The notes under the pieces were generated by a model that saw only the letters and a list, made by a program, of their open reading frames with translations, had not been told where the DNA came from and made no database searches. This document shows, one piece after another, positions 34,442 through 43,644 of a stretch of DNA of 64,000 nucleotides (position 1 is its first letter; each line of letters opens with the position of its first letter). The DNA comes from Kineosporia mesophila. Lineage in GTDB: Bacteria > Actinomycetota > Actinomycetes > Actinomycetales > Kineosporiaceae. The stretch lies in NCBI RefSeq assembly GCF_021129235.1, contig NZ_JAJOMA010000010.1, forward strand, positions 186,001 through 250,000, written 5' to 3'. The translations under genes were made by a program, and so were the position numbers.

Positions 34442-35436
34442 GCCGGCCAGGAACCGTTGCTCGCGGCGGCGCGCGGGGCGGGCACCGGCACCTGGCTGAG
34501 GATCGAGGCGAGCACGTCGGCCGGGGCCCGGCGGGACAGCTGCGCCTCGGCGCTCGGCATCAGGCGGTGGGCCAGCACCAGCGGGGTGAGCGACTGCACG
34601 TCGTCGGGGATCACGTGACCCCGGCCGCTCATCGCGGCCCGGGCCTTGGAGGCGCGCAGCAGGTGCAGGGCCGACCGCGGGGAGGCGCCCAGGCGTAGCT
34701 CCGGGTTCGAGCGGGTGGCCCGGACCAGGTTGACCACGTACTCCTTGATGCCGTCGGCGGCGTACACCGACCGGCTCACCGCGATCAGGGAGCGCACCGT
34801 GTTCGCGTCGCAGGCCGGGCGCAGGCCGGACAGCGGGTCGTGCTCGCCGTGGTGACCGAGCATGTCCAGCTCGGCGTTGGCGGAGGGGTAGCCCATCGAC
34901 ACCCGCGCCATGAAGCGGTCGCGCTGGGCCTCGGGCAGCGGGAAGGTGCCCTCCATCTCCACCGGGTTCTGGGTCGCGACCACGATGAAGGGGGACTCCA
35001 GGTAGTGGGTCACACCGTCGACCGTGACCTGGTGCTCCTCCATGCACTCCAGGAGGGCGGACTGCGTCTTCGGGCTGGCGCGGTTGATCTCGTCACCGAC
35101 CACGATGTTCGCGAACACGGCGCCGGGCTTGAACTCGAACTCGTGCCGTTCCTGCCGGTAGATGCTGACGCCGGTGACGTCGCTGGGCAGCAGGTCGGGC
35201 GTGAACTGGATGCGCTTGACCGTGCAGTCGACCGCCCGGCCGAGCGCCTTGGCCAGCATGGTCTTACCGACGCCGGGCACGTCTTCCACCAGCAGGTGGC
35301 CCTCGGCCAGCAGAACCGTGACGGCGAGGTCCACCACGTCGGGTTTGCCCTCGATGACCGACTCGATCGCCGACTTGATAGCTCCGGTCACGCCTGCGAG
35401 GTACTCGAGTTCCCGCGGGCCGGCCATGGTCGTCAC
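34438..35436 (-). CDS. MoxR family AAA+ ATPase
   Basis: 332-residue chaperone-like ATPase. Walker A is EDVPGVGKTMLAK (near 52-63), Walker B VVGDEINRASPKTQSALLE, sensor 1 VATQNPVEMEGTFPLPEAQ with DRFMARV following. Soluble and cytoplasmic; thought to assist maturation of its operon partners. First gene of the operon, with GTG start at 35436 (an ATG three codons later is an alternative). A palindrome at 35456-35474 precedes it. Confidence 0.92.
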   Translation of the reverse strand: MTTMAGPRELEYLAGVTGAIKSAIESVIEGKPDVVDLAVTVLLAEGHLLVEDVPGVGKTMLAKALGRAVDCTVKRIQFTPDLLPSDVTGVSIYRQERHEFEFKPGAVFANIVVGDEINRASPKTQSALLECMEEHQVTVDGVTHYLESPFIVVATQNPVEMEGTFPLPEAQRDRFMARVSMGYPSANAELDMLGHHGEHDPLSGLRPACDANTVRSLIAVSRSVYAADGIKEYVVNLVRATRSNPELRLGASPRSALHLLRASKARAAMSGRGHVIPDDVQSLTPLVLAHRLMPSAEAQLSRRAPADVLASILSQVPVPAPRAAASNGSWPA

Positions 35437-35455
35437 GTGTGCAGCCTCCGTGCCT

Positions 35456-35474
35456 CCGGACCGTCACGGTCCGG
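35456..35474. promoter_or_regulatory. Palindrome upstream of moxR
   Basis: CCGGACCG-TCA-CGGTCCGG: perfect 8-base arms 20 bases before the moxR start. It could be an operator or a leader hairpin. Confidence 0.4.
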
Positions 35475-36004
35475 GGGGTGCCTGTCGTCCGGGTAGGCCC
35501 GGCAGAAGTCGTGCAGGTATATGTGTGCGGTGCTTGGTGCTGATCAGTCTCTCAAACGCTGAAGCATCCTGCAGCGTCCCTCCGGGGCGTCAGGAGGGGA
35601 GCGGTAGCCCCGTCCGCCCCTCCGGTACCCGTCCGTACTCATAGGTACTCGCCGATCCGCAGCAAGAAGGGCCTATCGGGACATACGGACGGCGACGGCG
35701 CGCGGCCCGCGCAGTTCGCACGTGATCGCCCCCACATGCGCGGGCCGGGAGAGCACCTCGTCCACTATTCCCCACCGCCCCCCACCCGCGGGCAGTTGTC
35801 GCCCCCCGCGTCCCCACTTTGCTCCCCGTCGGCCCGTCGAGGGTGCCCCGACCCTCCCCGAAGGGGGCATATGACCGTTGGGGCAGCGCTGTCAAGACTG
35901 TGGATGACACTCGGACGCAAACATCCCCCACGTTCGCATCCGGCCCGCTGACCTGCACTTTCGTGCAACTGGCGGCTGCGGAATCCACCGTTCCGCCATT
36001 GCGT

Positions 36005-36039
36005 GTGGGGGGAAGTGGAGTAATGTGGAGGCCACTGGA
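36005..36039 (+). promoter_or_regulatory. MraZ-binding repeats
   Basis: GTGGG/GTGGA at 36005, 36015 and 36025, and CTGGA at 36035, repeat with exact 10-base spacing, about 80 bases before mraZ. This is the arrangement bound by MraZ (TGGGN-type repeats with 5-base spacers). TAATGT at 36021-36026 could be the -10, so MraZ binding would repress its own operon. Confidence 0.65.
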
Positions 36040-36115
36040 GCAGGGAGGAGTTCACGGATGACACCTCTCGCCCCAGCTGTTCTGAATAGGGAGGGGCGAG
36101 GGAAGGGGACCGTAG

Positions 36116-36547
36116 ATGTTCCTCGGTACCCATACACCTCGCCTCGACGACAAGGGCCGGATGATCCTTCCGGCCAAGTTCCGCGAGCAACTGGAGGAAG
36201 GGGTGATCGTGACCAGGGGTCAGGAGCGTTGTCTCTATGTCTTCCCCGTCGACGAGTTCTCCCGGATCTCCGACCAGTTGCGCCAGGCACCGGTGACCAG
36301 CAAGCAGGCGCGCGACTACCTACGGGTGTTCCTCTCCGGGGCATCCGACGAGGCGGTCGACAAACAGGGCCGGATCACCATCCCGGCCATGTTGCGCACC
36401 TATGCCGGTCTGACCCGCGACTGCGCCGTGATCGGCGCCGGTCAGCGGATCGAGATCTGGGACCTGGCGGCGTGGGAGTCGTACCTCGAGGAGCAGGAAC
36501 AGGCGTTCGCCGAGCAGGCCGAGGAAGTTGTTCCCGGGTTGTTCTGA
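36116..36547 (+). CDS. mraZ: Transcriptional regulator MraZ
   Basis: 143-residue AbrB/SpoVT-fold DNA-binding protein with its two tandem repeats: [23 protein letters not shown] and [19 protein letters not shown] (the DxKGR motif in each). It controls the division and cell-wall cluster, of which it is the first gene. GGGGA stands eight bases before the ATG. The repeats at 36005-36039 are its likely operator. Confidence 0.95.
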   Translation: MFLGTHTPRLDDKGRMILPAKFREQLEEGVIVTRGQERCLYVFPVDEFSRISDQLRQAPVTSKQARDYLRVFLSGASDEAVDKQGRITIPAMLRTYAGLTRDCAVIGAGQRIEIWDLAAWESYLEEQEQAFAEQAEEVVPGLF

Positions 36548-36771
36548 TGTCGCCTGATCTCGTGCCACCCCGCAGGAGCACCACGCCGCAGCAGCAGAAC
36601 CGAGCATCCAGTGCTGACTCATGGCCGGCCCGACTCGCCGACGATGAGGTCTCCAGCCGCCCGAGGCGTCCTGACACACCTTCCCCGGTGTCAGGCCGCA
36701 GTTCGGTCGGAGCGGATGGAGACCTGATCGGCGGACGTCGGCCCGCCCCGGAGCGCGGGTCTCACCTCTGA
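36547..36771 (+). CDS. Small ORF coupled to mraZ, doubtful
   Basis: 74 codons starting at an ATG that shares a base with the mraZ stop (TGATG). The predicted product is polar, Arg/Pro/Ser-rich and matches nothing I recognise. A hairpin (CCTGACAC ... GTGTCAGG, 36670-36695) lies within it. The remaining gap to rsmH (36772-36982) shows nothing but the rsmH ribosome binding site. It may be non-coding leader or attenuator sequence. Confidence 0.25.
   Translation: MSPDLVPPRRSTTPQQQNRASSADSWPARLADDEVSSRPRRPDTPSPVSGRSSVGADGDLIGGRRPAPERGSHL
36670..36695 (+). terminator. Hairpin between mraZ and rsmH
   Basis: CCTGACAC, ten bases, GTGTCAGG. It lies 120 bases after mraZ and about 290 before rsmH, so it could attenuate read-through from the mraZ promoter. 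Confidence 0.35.
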
Positions 36772-36982
36772 CGAGACACCTGCAGCCTACTTCCCACCAC
36801 ATCTCTGTCACCCTGCCGGGTCGGCGAACCCCTGCCGCACCCGCAACGACCCGTACAAGAAGTCAGTCACGGAGTGTAATCGCCGAACGCGCACAGCCCC
36901 CAGCGGCTTCCCTGCCCACGAAAACCATTCTGCGGACCGGAGAAATGCTCCGGCCGCGCCGCACCCCCGAGGGGAGGTCGCG

Positions 36983-38035
36983 ATGACCAGCCCTGACCCG
37001 GCCGGCCCGGCCGACGATGTCGCCGAGGCCCACGAACGACATGTCCCCGTCATGCGCGACCGCTGTGTCGAACTGCTGGCGCCCGCGCTGGACAGGCCCG
37101 GATCGATCGTGGTGGACGCCACGCTCGGTATGGGCGGCCACAGCGAGGCCCTGCTCAGCGCCTGCCCGCAGGCCACGCTGGTCGGTATCGACCGCGACCC
37201 GCAGGCCCTGGAACTGGCCGGCCGCCGGCTGGCCGGTTTCGGTGACCGCGTGCGCCTGGCGCACGCCGTCTACGACGACATCCCCCAGGTCCTCACCGAC
37301 CTGGGGATCGGCAAGGTCGACGGTGTCCTGATGGACCTCGGCGTCTCGTCCCTCCAGCTGGACGAGAGCGACCGGGGCTTCGCCTATGCGGTGGACGCGC
37401 CGCTGGACATGAGGATGAACCAGACCGAGGGTGTCTCCGCGGCCGACGTCCTCAACACCTACGCCGCCGCCGACCTGGTCCGGATCCTGCGTGACTACGG
37501 CGAGGAGCGGTTCGCCAAGCGCATCGTCTCGGCGATCGTGCGCGAGCGGACGGCCCGGCCGTTCACGACCAGCGCCCGGCTGGTCGAGCTGATCCGGGAC
37601 AACGTGCCGGCCGCCACCCGGCGCACCGGTGGCAACCCGGCCAAGCGCACGTTCCAGGCGCTGCGGATCGAGGTCAACCAGGAGCTCGAGGTGCTGCAGC
37701 GGGCCGTGCCCGCGGCGGTGGATGCGCTCGCCGTCGGCGGCCGGATCGCCGTGCTGGCCTACCACTCCCTGGAAGACCGCATCGTGAAACGGGTGTTCGC
37801 GGACCAGGTGCGCAGCACCACGCCGGCCGGCCTGCCGGTCGAGCTCGAGGGGCACGCCCCGCGCATGCAGTTGCTGACCCGGGGCGCCGAGGTGCCGGAC
37901 GAGGCGGAGACGGCGGAGAACCCGCGCGCGGGTTCGGCCAGGCTACGGGCGGTGGAACGGCTCCGGGAGGCGCCGGCCGCCGTCGCGAAAGATGTTGTGG
38001 GCTATCGCAGGCAACGAGGAGGGGACGCAGGATGA
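36983..38035 (+). CDS. rsmH: 16S rRNA m4C1402 methyltransferase
   Basis: 350-residue SAM-dependent enzyme (formerly MraW). [14 protein letters not shown] opens the domain; SAM site [38 protein letters not shown]; the closing [18 protein letters not shown] and [14 protein letters not shown] are diagnostic. The ATG follows GGGGAGG by six bases. The stop overlaps ftsL (ATGA). Confidence 0.95.
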   Translation: MTSPDPAGPADDVAEAHERHVPVMRDRCVELLAPALDRPGSIVVDATLGMGGHSEALLSACPQATLVGIDRDPQALELAGRRLAGFGDRVRLAHAVYDDIPQVLTDLGIGKVDGVLMDLGVSSLQLDESDRGFAYAVDAPLDMRMNQTEGVSAADVLNTYAAADLVRILRDYGEERFAKRIVSAIVRERTARPFTTSARLVELIRDNVPAATRRTGGNPAKRTFQALRIEVNQELEVLQRAVPAAVDALAVGGRIAVLAYHSLEDRIVKRVFADQVRSTTPAGLPVELEGHAPRMQLLTRGAEVPDEAETAENPRAGSARLRAVERLREAPAAVAKDVVGYRRQRGGDAG

Positions 38036-38496
38036 GCACCAGCACCGCGACCGCGAGGGTTGCACCGGAATACCTTTCGGGCGCCGCGGCGGCCCGGCAG
38101 AACACCCGGCAACCGGCCCGGCCGCCGCTGCGTGTTCCGCGTCCCCGTCTGCGGGTCGTTCCCGCGCCCCGGCGTTCGCGCACCGGGCTCGCCCTGCTGT
38201 GCGTCGGCCTGCTCGGCGCCGGCCTCCTGGCCCTGCTGCTGCTCAACATCAGCATCGGCAAGGGTGCCTACGAGCTCACCGGGCTTCAGCAGAAGCAGCG
38301 GGAACTCGCCGATCAGCAGCAGTCGCTGACCGAGCAGGTCGAGTCGCAGGGCGCCCCGGGCAAGCTCGCCGGCAAGGCCAAGAAGCTCGGCATGGTGCCC
38401 GCGCCCAACCCGGCGTTCCTCGACCCGGACAACGGCAGCGTGAAGGGCGAGCCCGAGGCGGCGACCTCCCCGGCGTCGGCTGAGCCTGCGCGATGA
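38032..38496 (+). CDS. ftsL: FtsL-like septum formation protein
   Basis: 154-residue bitopic protein: basic Pro/Arg-rich cytoplasmic part, one membrane helix (about 50-75, [20 protein letters not shown]), then a short coiled coil ([20 protein letters not shown]) and an Ala/Pro tail. Sequence conservation is low in this family, but place, topology and 4-base overlaps with rsmH and ftsI support FtsL, which joins FtsQ and the septal synthase. Confidence 0.8.
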   Translation: MSTSTATARVAPEYLSGAAAARQNTRQPARPPLRVPRPRLRVVPAPRRSRTGLALLCVGLLGAGLLALLLLNISIGKGAYELTGLQQKQRELADQQQSLTEQVESQGAPGKLAGKAKKLGMVPAPNPAFLDPDNGSVKGEPEAATSPASAEPAR

Positions 38497-40751
38497 GTAC
38501 CGGTGGTGGCGCGGCCGCCCGGTCCGGGGACCCTCGGGAGTCGGGACGCGCCACCACGCCGGTTCCGAAAGCGCAGAAAACAGGACGCGGTCAGTCGTCC
38601 GCGAGGACGGGATCCGGGTCCGGCGCGTCCGGCGGCTCGTCGGGAAGTGCCAGGAACGTCATGCGTGGGGACACCTCTCCGGCCCGTGGTGGCCAGCCTC
38701 GTAACCAGCCGCCCCGTCAGGGCTCCCAGCCCCGCCGGGCTCCGGCCGGCACCGGGAGGCCGGTGGCGAAGAAGGCCGTCGGCCGGAAACCCTTACCGAA
38801 TAAAGCTCCTCGGCCCGGCGCGAAACCCGTTGCCCGCAAGAGCAGTTCGCGGCAGGGTGCGAAGAAGACGGCCCGTACGCTGACTCGCTCGGCCCTCGGC
38901 CCGGCCGTGAGAACCGCTCGTACACAAGCCAGACGCCGTACCGGCGGGCGGGGCCCGGGGGGTCCCGGCGGCCCCCGGCGCCCGCTGCTGGGCCCGCCCC
39001 GGTCCGGCAGCCCGGACGTGCGGCTGCGCTGGGTCACCGGTGCCGTCGTCCTGGTCTTCCTCGTGTTCGCCGGAAAACTGTTGCAGCTACAGGCCATCGA
39101 CGCCGAGAAGCTGTCGGCCGAGGCGCTGGAGAGCCGCTCGATCACCAAGCCCCTGCCCGCGCACCGCGGCGACATCCTCGACACGAACGGCAGCGTCCTC
39201 GCCACCACGGTGGAACGGCGCAACATCACCGTCGACCAGACCCTGGTGTCCGCGTACAACGAGACGGCCAAGGTGCCCAACGACGAGAAGGGCGCGGTCG
39301 GGGCGGCCCGGAAGATCGCCCCGGTCCTGAACGAGCCGGTCGCCGAGGTCGCGCAGACGCTGGCCGGCAACAAGCGCTTCAACTACGTCGCCAAGGACGT
39401 GGAACCCACCGTCTGGCGCGATGTCTCGGATCTCAGCCTCCCGGGCATCTTCAGCGAGTCGGCCAGCCGCCGCACCTATCCGGCCGACTCGGTCGCCTCG
39501 AACGTGCTCGGTTTCATCAACAGCCAGGGCGAGGCCCAGTCCGGCATCGAGAGGTCGCAGGACGAGCTGCTGAACGGCACCGACGGCACGCTCACCTACG
39601 AGAAGGGCAAGGGCGGTCAGCAGATCGCCACCGGGATGACCACCGAGACCGAACCGGTCGACGGCAAGGACGTCCAGCTCACCCTCGACCGCGACCTGCA
39701 GTGGAAGTCGCAGGAGGCGCTGGACAAGGTGGTCAAGGACGCCAACGCCGCCTCCGCGACGCTGGTGGCGCTCAACATCAGGACCGGGGAGATCCTGGCC
39801 CTGGCCGACGCCCCCACCTACAACGCCAACACGCCCAACAAGGCCAAGACGGCCGACCTCGGGAACCGGGCCCTCACCGATGTTTTCGAGCCCGGGTCGA
39901 CCAGCAAGGTGATTACGGCCGCGGCCGCCATCGAGGAGGGCGTGGCGACGCCGTCGACCCACGTCACGGTGCCCAACCGGCTCGACCGGGGCGCCGCCGG
40001 CGTGATCCGCGACTCCGAGGAGCACGGTGTCGAGAAGCTGACCTTCGCCGGGGTTCTGGCCAAGTCGTCGAACATCGGCACGGTCAAGGTCGGCGAGAAG
40101 ATGTCCGCGCAGACGATGTACGACTACCTGACCAAGTTCGGCATCGGCAGCAAGACCGGGGTCGGCATGACCGAGTCGGCGGGCATCCTCAGCCCGCCCG
40201 GCAAGTGGGACGGCCGCACCCGGCTGAACGTGATGTTCGGTCAGGGTCTGTCGGTGACCGCGCTGCAGTCGGCCGAGGTCTTCGCCACCATCGCCAACGA
40301 CGGTGTGCGGGTGCAGCCGAAACTGGTGAAGGCCGTCACCGGGGCCGACGGCAAGCTCGAGCCGGAGCCCGAGGGCAAGAAGACCCGGGTGGTCAGCACC
40401 AGGACGGCCGAGCAGGTCCGCCTGATGCTGGAGAGCGTCGTCGGTGAGGGCGGCACGGCGGTCAACGCCGAGATCCCCGGCTACCGGGTGGCGGGCAAGA
40501 CCGGTACGGCGCAGGCCTACGACGAGAGTTGCGGCTGTTACAACGGGTACACGGCCAGTTTCGTAGGGATGGCCCCGGCGGACGACCCGGCCCTGGTGGT
40601 CGCGGTCTTCGTGCAGCAGCCCCAGAACGGTCACTACGGCGGCACCCTGGCGGCGCCCGTCTTCCAGCAGATCATGTCCTACGCGCTGACCTTGCAGGGC
40701 ATCGAGCCGACGGGGGCGAAGATGCCCGACGTTCCGCTCGAGTGGTCCTGA
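38493..40751 (+). CDS. ftsI: Septal peptidoglycan transpeptidase FtsI (PBP3)
   Basis: 752-residue class B penicillin-binding protein that cross-links septal peptidoglycan. A long basic Arg/Pro/Lys-rich cytoplasmic extension (about 1-170) precedes the membrane helix (about 176-198, TGAVVLVFLVFAG). The dimerisation domain begins ITKPLPAHRGDILDTNG. Transpeptidase motifs: STSK with catalytic Ser near 469, SSN near 523, and KTGTAQA near 668. The N-terminal extension is longer than in Escherichia coli but usual for actinobacteria. ATGA overlap with ftsL. Confidence 0.95.
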   Translation: MSTGGGAAARSGDPRESGRATTPVPKAQKTGRGQSSARTGSGSGASGGSSGSARNVMRGDTSPARGGQPRNQPPRQGSQPRRAPAGTGRPVAKKAVGRKPLPNKAPRPGAKPVARKSSSRQGAKKTARTLTRSALGPAVRTARTQARRRTGGRGPGGPGGPRRPLLGPPRSGSPDVRLRWVTGAVVLVFLVFAGKLLQLQAIDAEKLSAEALESRSITKPLPAHRGDILDTNGSVLATTVERRNITVDQTLVSAYNETAKVPNDEKGAVGAARKIAPVLNEPVAEVAQTLAGNKRFNYVAKDVEPTVWRDVSDLSLPGIFSESASRRTYPADSVASNVLGFINSQGEAQSGIERSQDELLNGTDGTLTYEKGKGGQQIATGMTTETEPVDGKDVQLTLDRDLQWKSQEALDKVVKDANAASATLVALNIRTGEILALADAPTYNANTPNKAKTADLGNRALTDVFEPGSTSKVITAAAAIEEGVATPSTHVTVPNRLDRGAAGVIRDSEEHGVEKLTFAGVLAKSSNIGTVKVGEKMSAQTMYDYLTKFGIGSKTGVGMTESAGILSPPGKWDGRTRLNVMFGQGLSVTALQSAEVFATIANDGVRVQPKLVKAVTGADGKLEPEPEGKKTRVVSTRTAEQVRLMLESVVGEGGTAVNAEIPGYRVAGKTGTAQAYDESCGCYNGYTASFVGMAPADDPALVVAVFVQQPQNGHYGGTLAAPVFQQIMSYALTLQGIEPTGAKMPDVPLEWS

Positions 40752-40769
40752 GAGGTCCCCGAAACCGGA

Positions 40770-40782
40770 TAGATTCACGACT
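40770..40782 (+). promoter_or_regulatory. Leaderless -10 element of murE
   Basis: TAGATT (40770-40775), seven bases, GTG at 40783, within the 31-base ftsI-murE gap. It would allow murE onward to be transcribed separately from mraZ-ftsI. Confidence 0.55.
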
Positions 40783-42402
40783 GTGCCGGCCCCGCTGCGC
40801 GAACCCGCGCCTGCCCGTTCCCTCGTCGACGTCGCGAGCGTCCTCGGTACCACCGTGCCGGACACTGCGCGTGACGTCGTGATCACTGGCGTCTGCCTGG
40901 ATTCCCGGGCAGTACGGCCCGGTGACCTGTACGCCGCGCTGCCCGGAGCGCGCACCCACGGCGCCCGTTTCGCCGCCGGTGCCGCAGAACTGGGCGCGAC
41001 GGCGGTGCTGACCGACCCCGACGGGGCGGAACTGGCGGCCGCCGCCGGATTGCCGGCGGTGATCGTTCCCCACCCCCGTCAGGTGCTCGGTGACCTGGCC
41101 GCCTGGGTGTTCGGCCGCCCGGCCGAGAAGATGCTGATGTTCGGCGTGACCGGCACCAACGGCAAGACCACCACGACCTTCCTGCTGGACGGCGCGCTGC
41201 GCGCCGGGCAGCGTCGCACCGGGCTGATCGGCACTGTGACCACCCGGTTCCTCGACGAGCAGGTCGACAGCGTGCGCACCACCCCGGAGGCCCCCGACCT
41301 GGCCGCCCTGATGGCGACGATGGTGACCCGGGGTGTGGACGTCTGCTCGATGGAGGTCTCCAGCCACGCGATCACCCTCGGCCGGGTCGACGGCATCCGC
41401 TTCGACGTGGCCGGGTTCACCAACCTCAGCCAGGACCACCTCGACTTCCACCCCACGATGGAGGACTACTTCGCCGCGAAGGCGGAGCTGTTCTCGCCGG
41501 AGCGCTCGCGGCAGGGCGTGGTCTGCGTGGACGACGAGTGGGGACGACGGCTGGCCCGGGAGGCGGGGGTGCCGGTCGTGACCTTCACCACCGTCGGCCC
41601 GTGGGCCGGAACCGACGACGCGAGCCCACCCTCGTCCTCAATCATCGAGGCCGACTGGCGTGTGACCGCCGCCCGCCCGCACGACGGGGGCACCGACTTC
41701 GTCCTGACCGGCCCGGCCGGCGTGACCGTGGACGCCCGCTGCCCGCTGCCGGGCGAGTTCAACGTGGCGAACACCGTGCTCGCGCTGCTCATGCTGGTGG
41801 CCGGAGGCATCGAGGCGGCCGATGCCGCCCGCTGGCTGGCCGACGCCCCCGCGGTGCCGGGCCGGATGGAACTCATCTCCCGCGCCGCCCCCGGGCAGCC
41901 CCTGGCCGTCGTCGACTACGCCCACAGCCCCGACGCCGTGGCGACCGCTCTGCGCGCCCTGCGCCCCTCCCTGGGGGCTGCCGGGGGGCCGCTGGTGGTG
42001 GTGCTCGGCGCCGGTGGCGACCGCGACCGCGCCAAGCGCCCGAAGATGGGCGCCGAGGCCGCCCGGCACGCCGACGTGGTGGTCGTCACCGACGACAACC
42101 CCCGTTCCGAGGTCCCCGCCGACATCCGCGCATCGGTGCTCGAAGGGGCACGATCGGTGAGCGGAACCGGCTCCGCCACCCCTGATGTGCTCGAGATCGC
42201 CGACCGCCGTCAGGCGATCGAGACCGCCGTCCGGCTCGCCGGGCCGGACGGGATCGTGCTGGTCGCGGGCAAGGGGCACGAACGCGGTCAGGAGATCGCG
42301 GGGGTCAAGCACCCGTTCGACGACCGGGAGGTGCTCGCCGAGGTGCTCGGGCGGGCCGGCGGCAATGTGGCCGCCCCGGTGCCCCAGGGCCAGAACCGGT
42401 GA
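40783..42402 (+). CDS. murE: UDP-MurNAc-tripeptide synthetase (meso-diaminopimelate adding)
   Basis: 539-residue Mur ligase adding the third residue of the stem peptide. All catalytic parts are present: GVTGTNGKTTTTFLL (P-loop near 122), MEVSSHAITLGRV, LSQDHLDFHPTMEDYFAAKAELF (carbamylated Lys), VVDYAHSPDAV and GKGHERGQ. DDNPRSEVP near 436 is the signature of meso-diaminopimelate specificity. GTG start from an apparent leaderless promoter. In contrast to the MurD-like gene, nothing is missing here. Confidence 0.95.
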   Translation: MPAPLREPAPARSLVDVASVLGTTVPDTARDVVITGVCLDSRAVRPGDLYAALPGARTHGARFAAGAAELGATAVLTDPDGAELAAAAGLPAVIVPHPRQVLGDLAAWVFGRPAEKMLMFGVTGTNGKTTTTFLLDGALRAGQRRTGLIGTVTTRFLDEQVDSVRTTPEAPDLAALMATMVTRGVDVCSMEVSSHAITLGRVDGIRFDVAGFTNLSQDHLDFHPTMEDYFAAKAELFSPERSRQGVVCVDDEWGRRLAREAGVPVVTFTTVGPWAGTDDASPPSSSIIEADWRVTAARPHDGGTDFVLTGPAGVTVDARCPLPGEFNVANTVLALLMLVAGGIEAADAARWLADAPAVPGRMELISRAAPGQPLAVVDYAHSPDAVATALRALRPSLGAAGGPLVVVLGAGGDRDRAKRPKMGAEAARHADVVVVTDDNPRSEVPADIRASVLEGARSVSGTGSATPDVLEIADRRQAIETAVRLAGPDGIVLVAGKGHERGQEIAGVKHPFDDREVLAEVLGRAGGNVAAPVPQGQNR

Positions 42403-42558
42403 CGCGCGCACCGCGCGGGCTCGGTACCGTGAGCGCCGCCCCATGGGCCCCCGGCAGGTACAGGAGACCGTCCGTCTGATGTCCGGCTCGATCACTGCTT
42501 CCCCCGGCAGCACGCCGGTTCCCACCCCCACACGAACGAGAGAGACCGAGGCAGCGTC
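42403..42558 (+). other. Gap in the position normally held by murF
   Basis: 156 bases between murE and mraY. Actinobacterial and most other dcw clusters have murF here (about 1.4 kb). No remnant of MurF is visible in any frame. Confidence 0.75.
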
Positions 42559-43644
42559 GTGAGAACGGTCCTGATCGCCGCGGCCGTATCGCTGGTCTTT
42601 GCGCTCTTCGGAACCCCGATCTTCATCCGGTTCCTGGTCAAGCGCCGTTACGGTCAGTTCGTCCGGGACGACGGCCCGACCTCGCACCACGTCAAGCGGG
42701 GCACCCCGACCATGGGTGGCGCGGTCATCATCCTCGCCACCCTGACCGGCTACACGGTGGCGCACGCCGTCACCCTGGACGGCCCGACGATGTCGGGCGT
42801 CCTGGTGCTCTACCTGATGACGGGTCTGGGTCTGGTCGGATTCCTCGACGACTTCATCAAGATCAGCAGGCAGCGAAGTCTGGGACTGACGGCCGGCGGC
42901 AAGCTCGCCGGGCAGTCGTTCGTCTCGGTGACCTTCGCGATCCTGACGCTCCAGTTCCCGGACAACGGTTTCCGGACCCCGGGCACCACGGCGATCTCGT
43001 TCATCCGTGACACCGCGGTCGACCTGGCCTTCGCCGGGCCGGTGATCGGTCTGATCCTCTACATCGCCTGGACCTACATCATCATCGCGGGCGCCAGCAA
43101 CGGCGTTAACCTGACCGACGGTCTGGACGGCCTGGCCACCGGCGCGAGCGTGATGGTGTTCGGCGGCTACGTGATGATCGGTATCTGGCAGTCCAACCAG
43201 TCGTGCCAGCTCGCCACCGGCGCCGGACCGCAGTGCTACGAGGTGCGCGATCCGCGTGACCTGGCCGTGGTTGCGGCCTGTGTGATGGGTGCCTGCTTCG
43301 GCTTCCTCTGGTGGAACGCCTCGCCGGCCAAGATCTTCATGGGTGACACCGGTTCGCTCGCCCTCGGCGGCGGCCTGGCCGGCCTGGCCATCACCACCCG
43401 CACCGAGCTGCTTCTCGTGCCGCTGGCCGGCCTGTTCATCATGATCACGCTGTCGGTCATCATCCAGGTCGGCTCGTTCAAACTGACCGGGAGACGGGTG
43501 TTCCGCATGGCGCCCCTGCAACACCACTTCGAACTGGTCGGGTGGGGCGAGGTCACCATCGTCATCCGGTTCTGGATCATCGCCGGGCTCTTCGTGGCGC
43601 TCGGTCTCGGAGTCTTCTACGCCGAGTGGGTGGTGGGTATATGA
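42559..43644 (+). CDS. mraY: Phospho-N-acetylmuramoyl-pentapeptide transferase
   Basis: 361-residue polytopic enzyme that makes lipid I from undecaprenyl phosphate and UDP-MurNAc-pentapeptide. Signatures: [27 protein letters not shown] (Asp pair), [24 protein letters not shown] and [12 protein letters not shown]. The stop overlaps the next gene (ATGA). Confidence 0.95.
   Translation: MRTVLIAAAVSLVFALFGTPIFIRFLVKRRYGQFVRDDGPTSHHVKRGTPTMGGAVIILATLTGYTVAHAVTLDGPTMSGVLVLYLMTGLGLVGFLDDFIKISRQRSLGLTAGGKLAGQSFVSVTFAILTLQFPDNGFRTPGTTAISFIRDTAVDLAFAGPVIGLILYIAWTYIIIAGASNGVNLTDGLDGLATGASVMVFGGYVMIGIWQSNQSCQLATGAGPQCYEVRDPRDLAVVAACVMGACFGFLWWNASPAKIFMGDTGSLALGGGLAGLAITTRTELLLVPLAGLFIMITLSVIIQVGSFKLTGRRVFRMAPLQHHFELVGWGEVTIVIRFWIIAGLFVALGLGVFYAEWVVGI

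Larger units (their letters stand above)
35437..36115. other. Divergent intergenic region between moxR and mraZ
   Basis: 679 bases without a supported gene. It holds a palindrome near moxR (35456-35474) and the MraZ box near mraZ (36005-36039). The middle part, about 35500-35990, is C-rich on the plus strand and shows no RNA gene or clear promoter to me. Confidence 0.5.

Noticed and set aside
35500-35990. Possible RNase P RNA or other structured RNA in the moxR-mraZ gap
   Set aside because: The conserved GAGGAAAGTCC-type core of RNase P RNA is absent and no other RNA family was recognised.
39087-40955. 622-codon minus-strand open frame
   Set aside because: Lies opposite ftsI and the start of murE; no recognisable motif.
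41638-43527. 629-codon minus-strand open frame
   Set aside because: Opposite murE and mraY; considered because it spans the missing murF site, but it has no Mur ligase motif.
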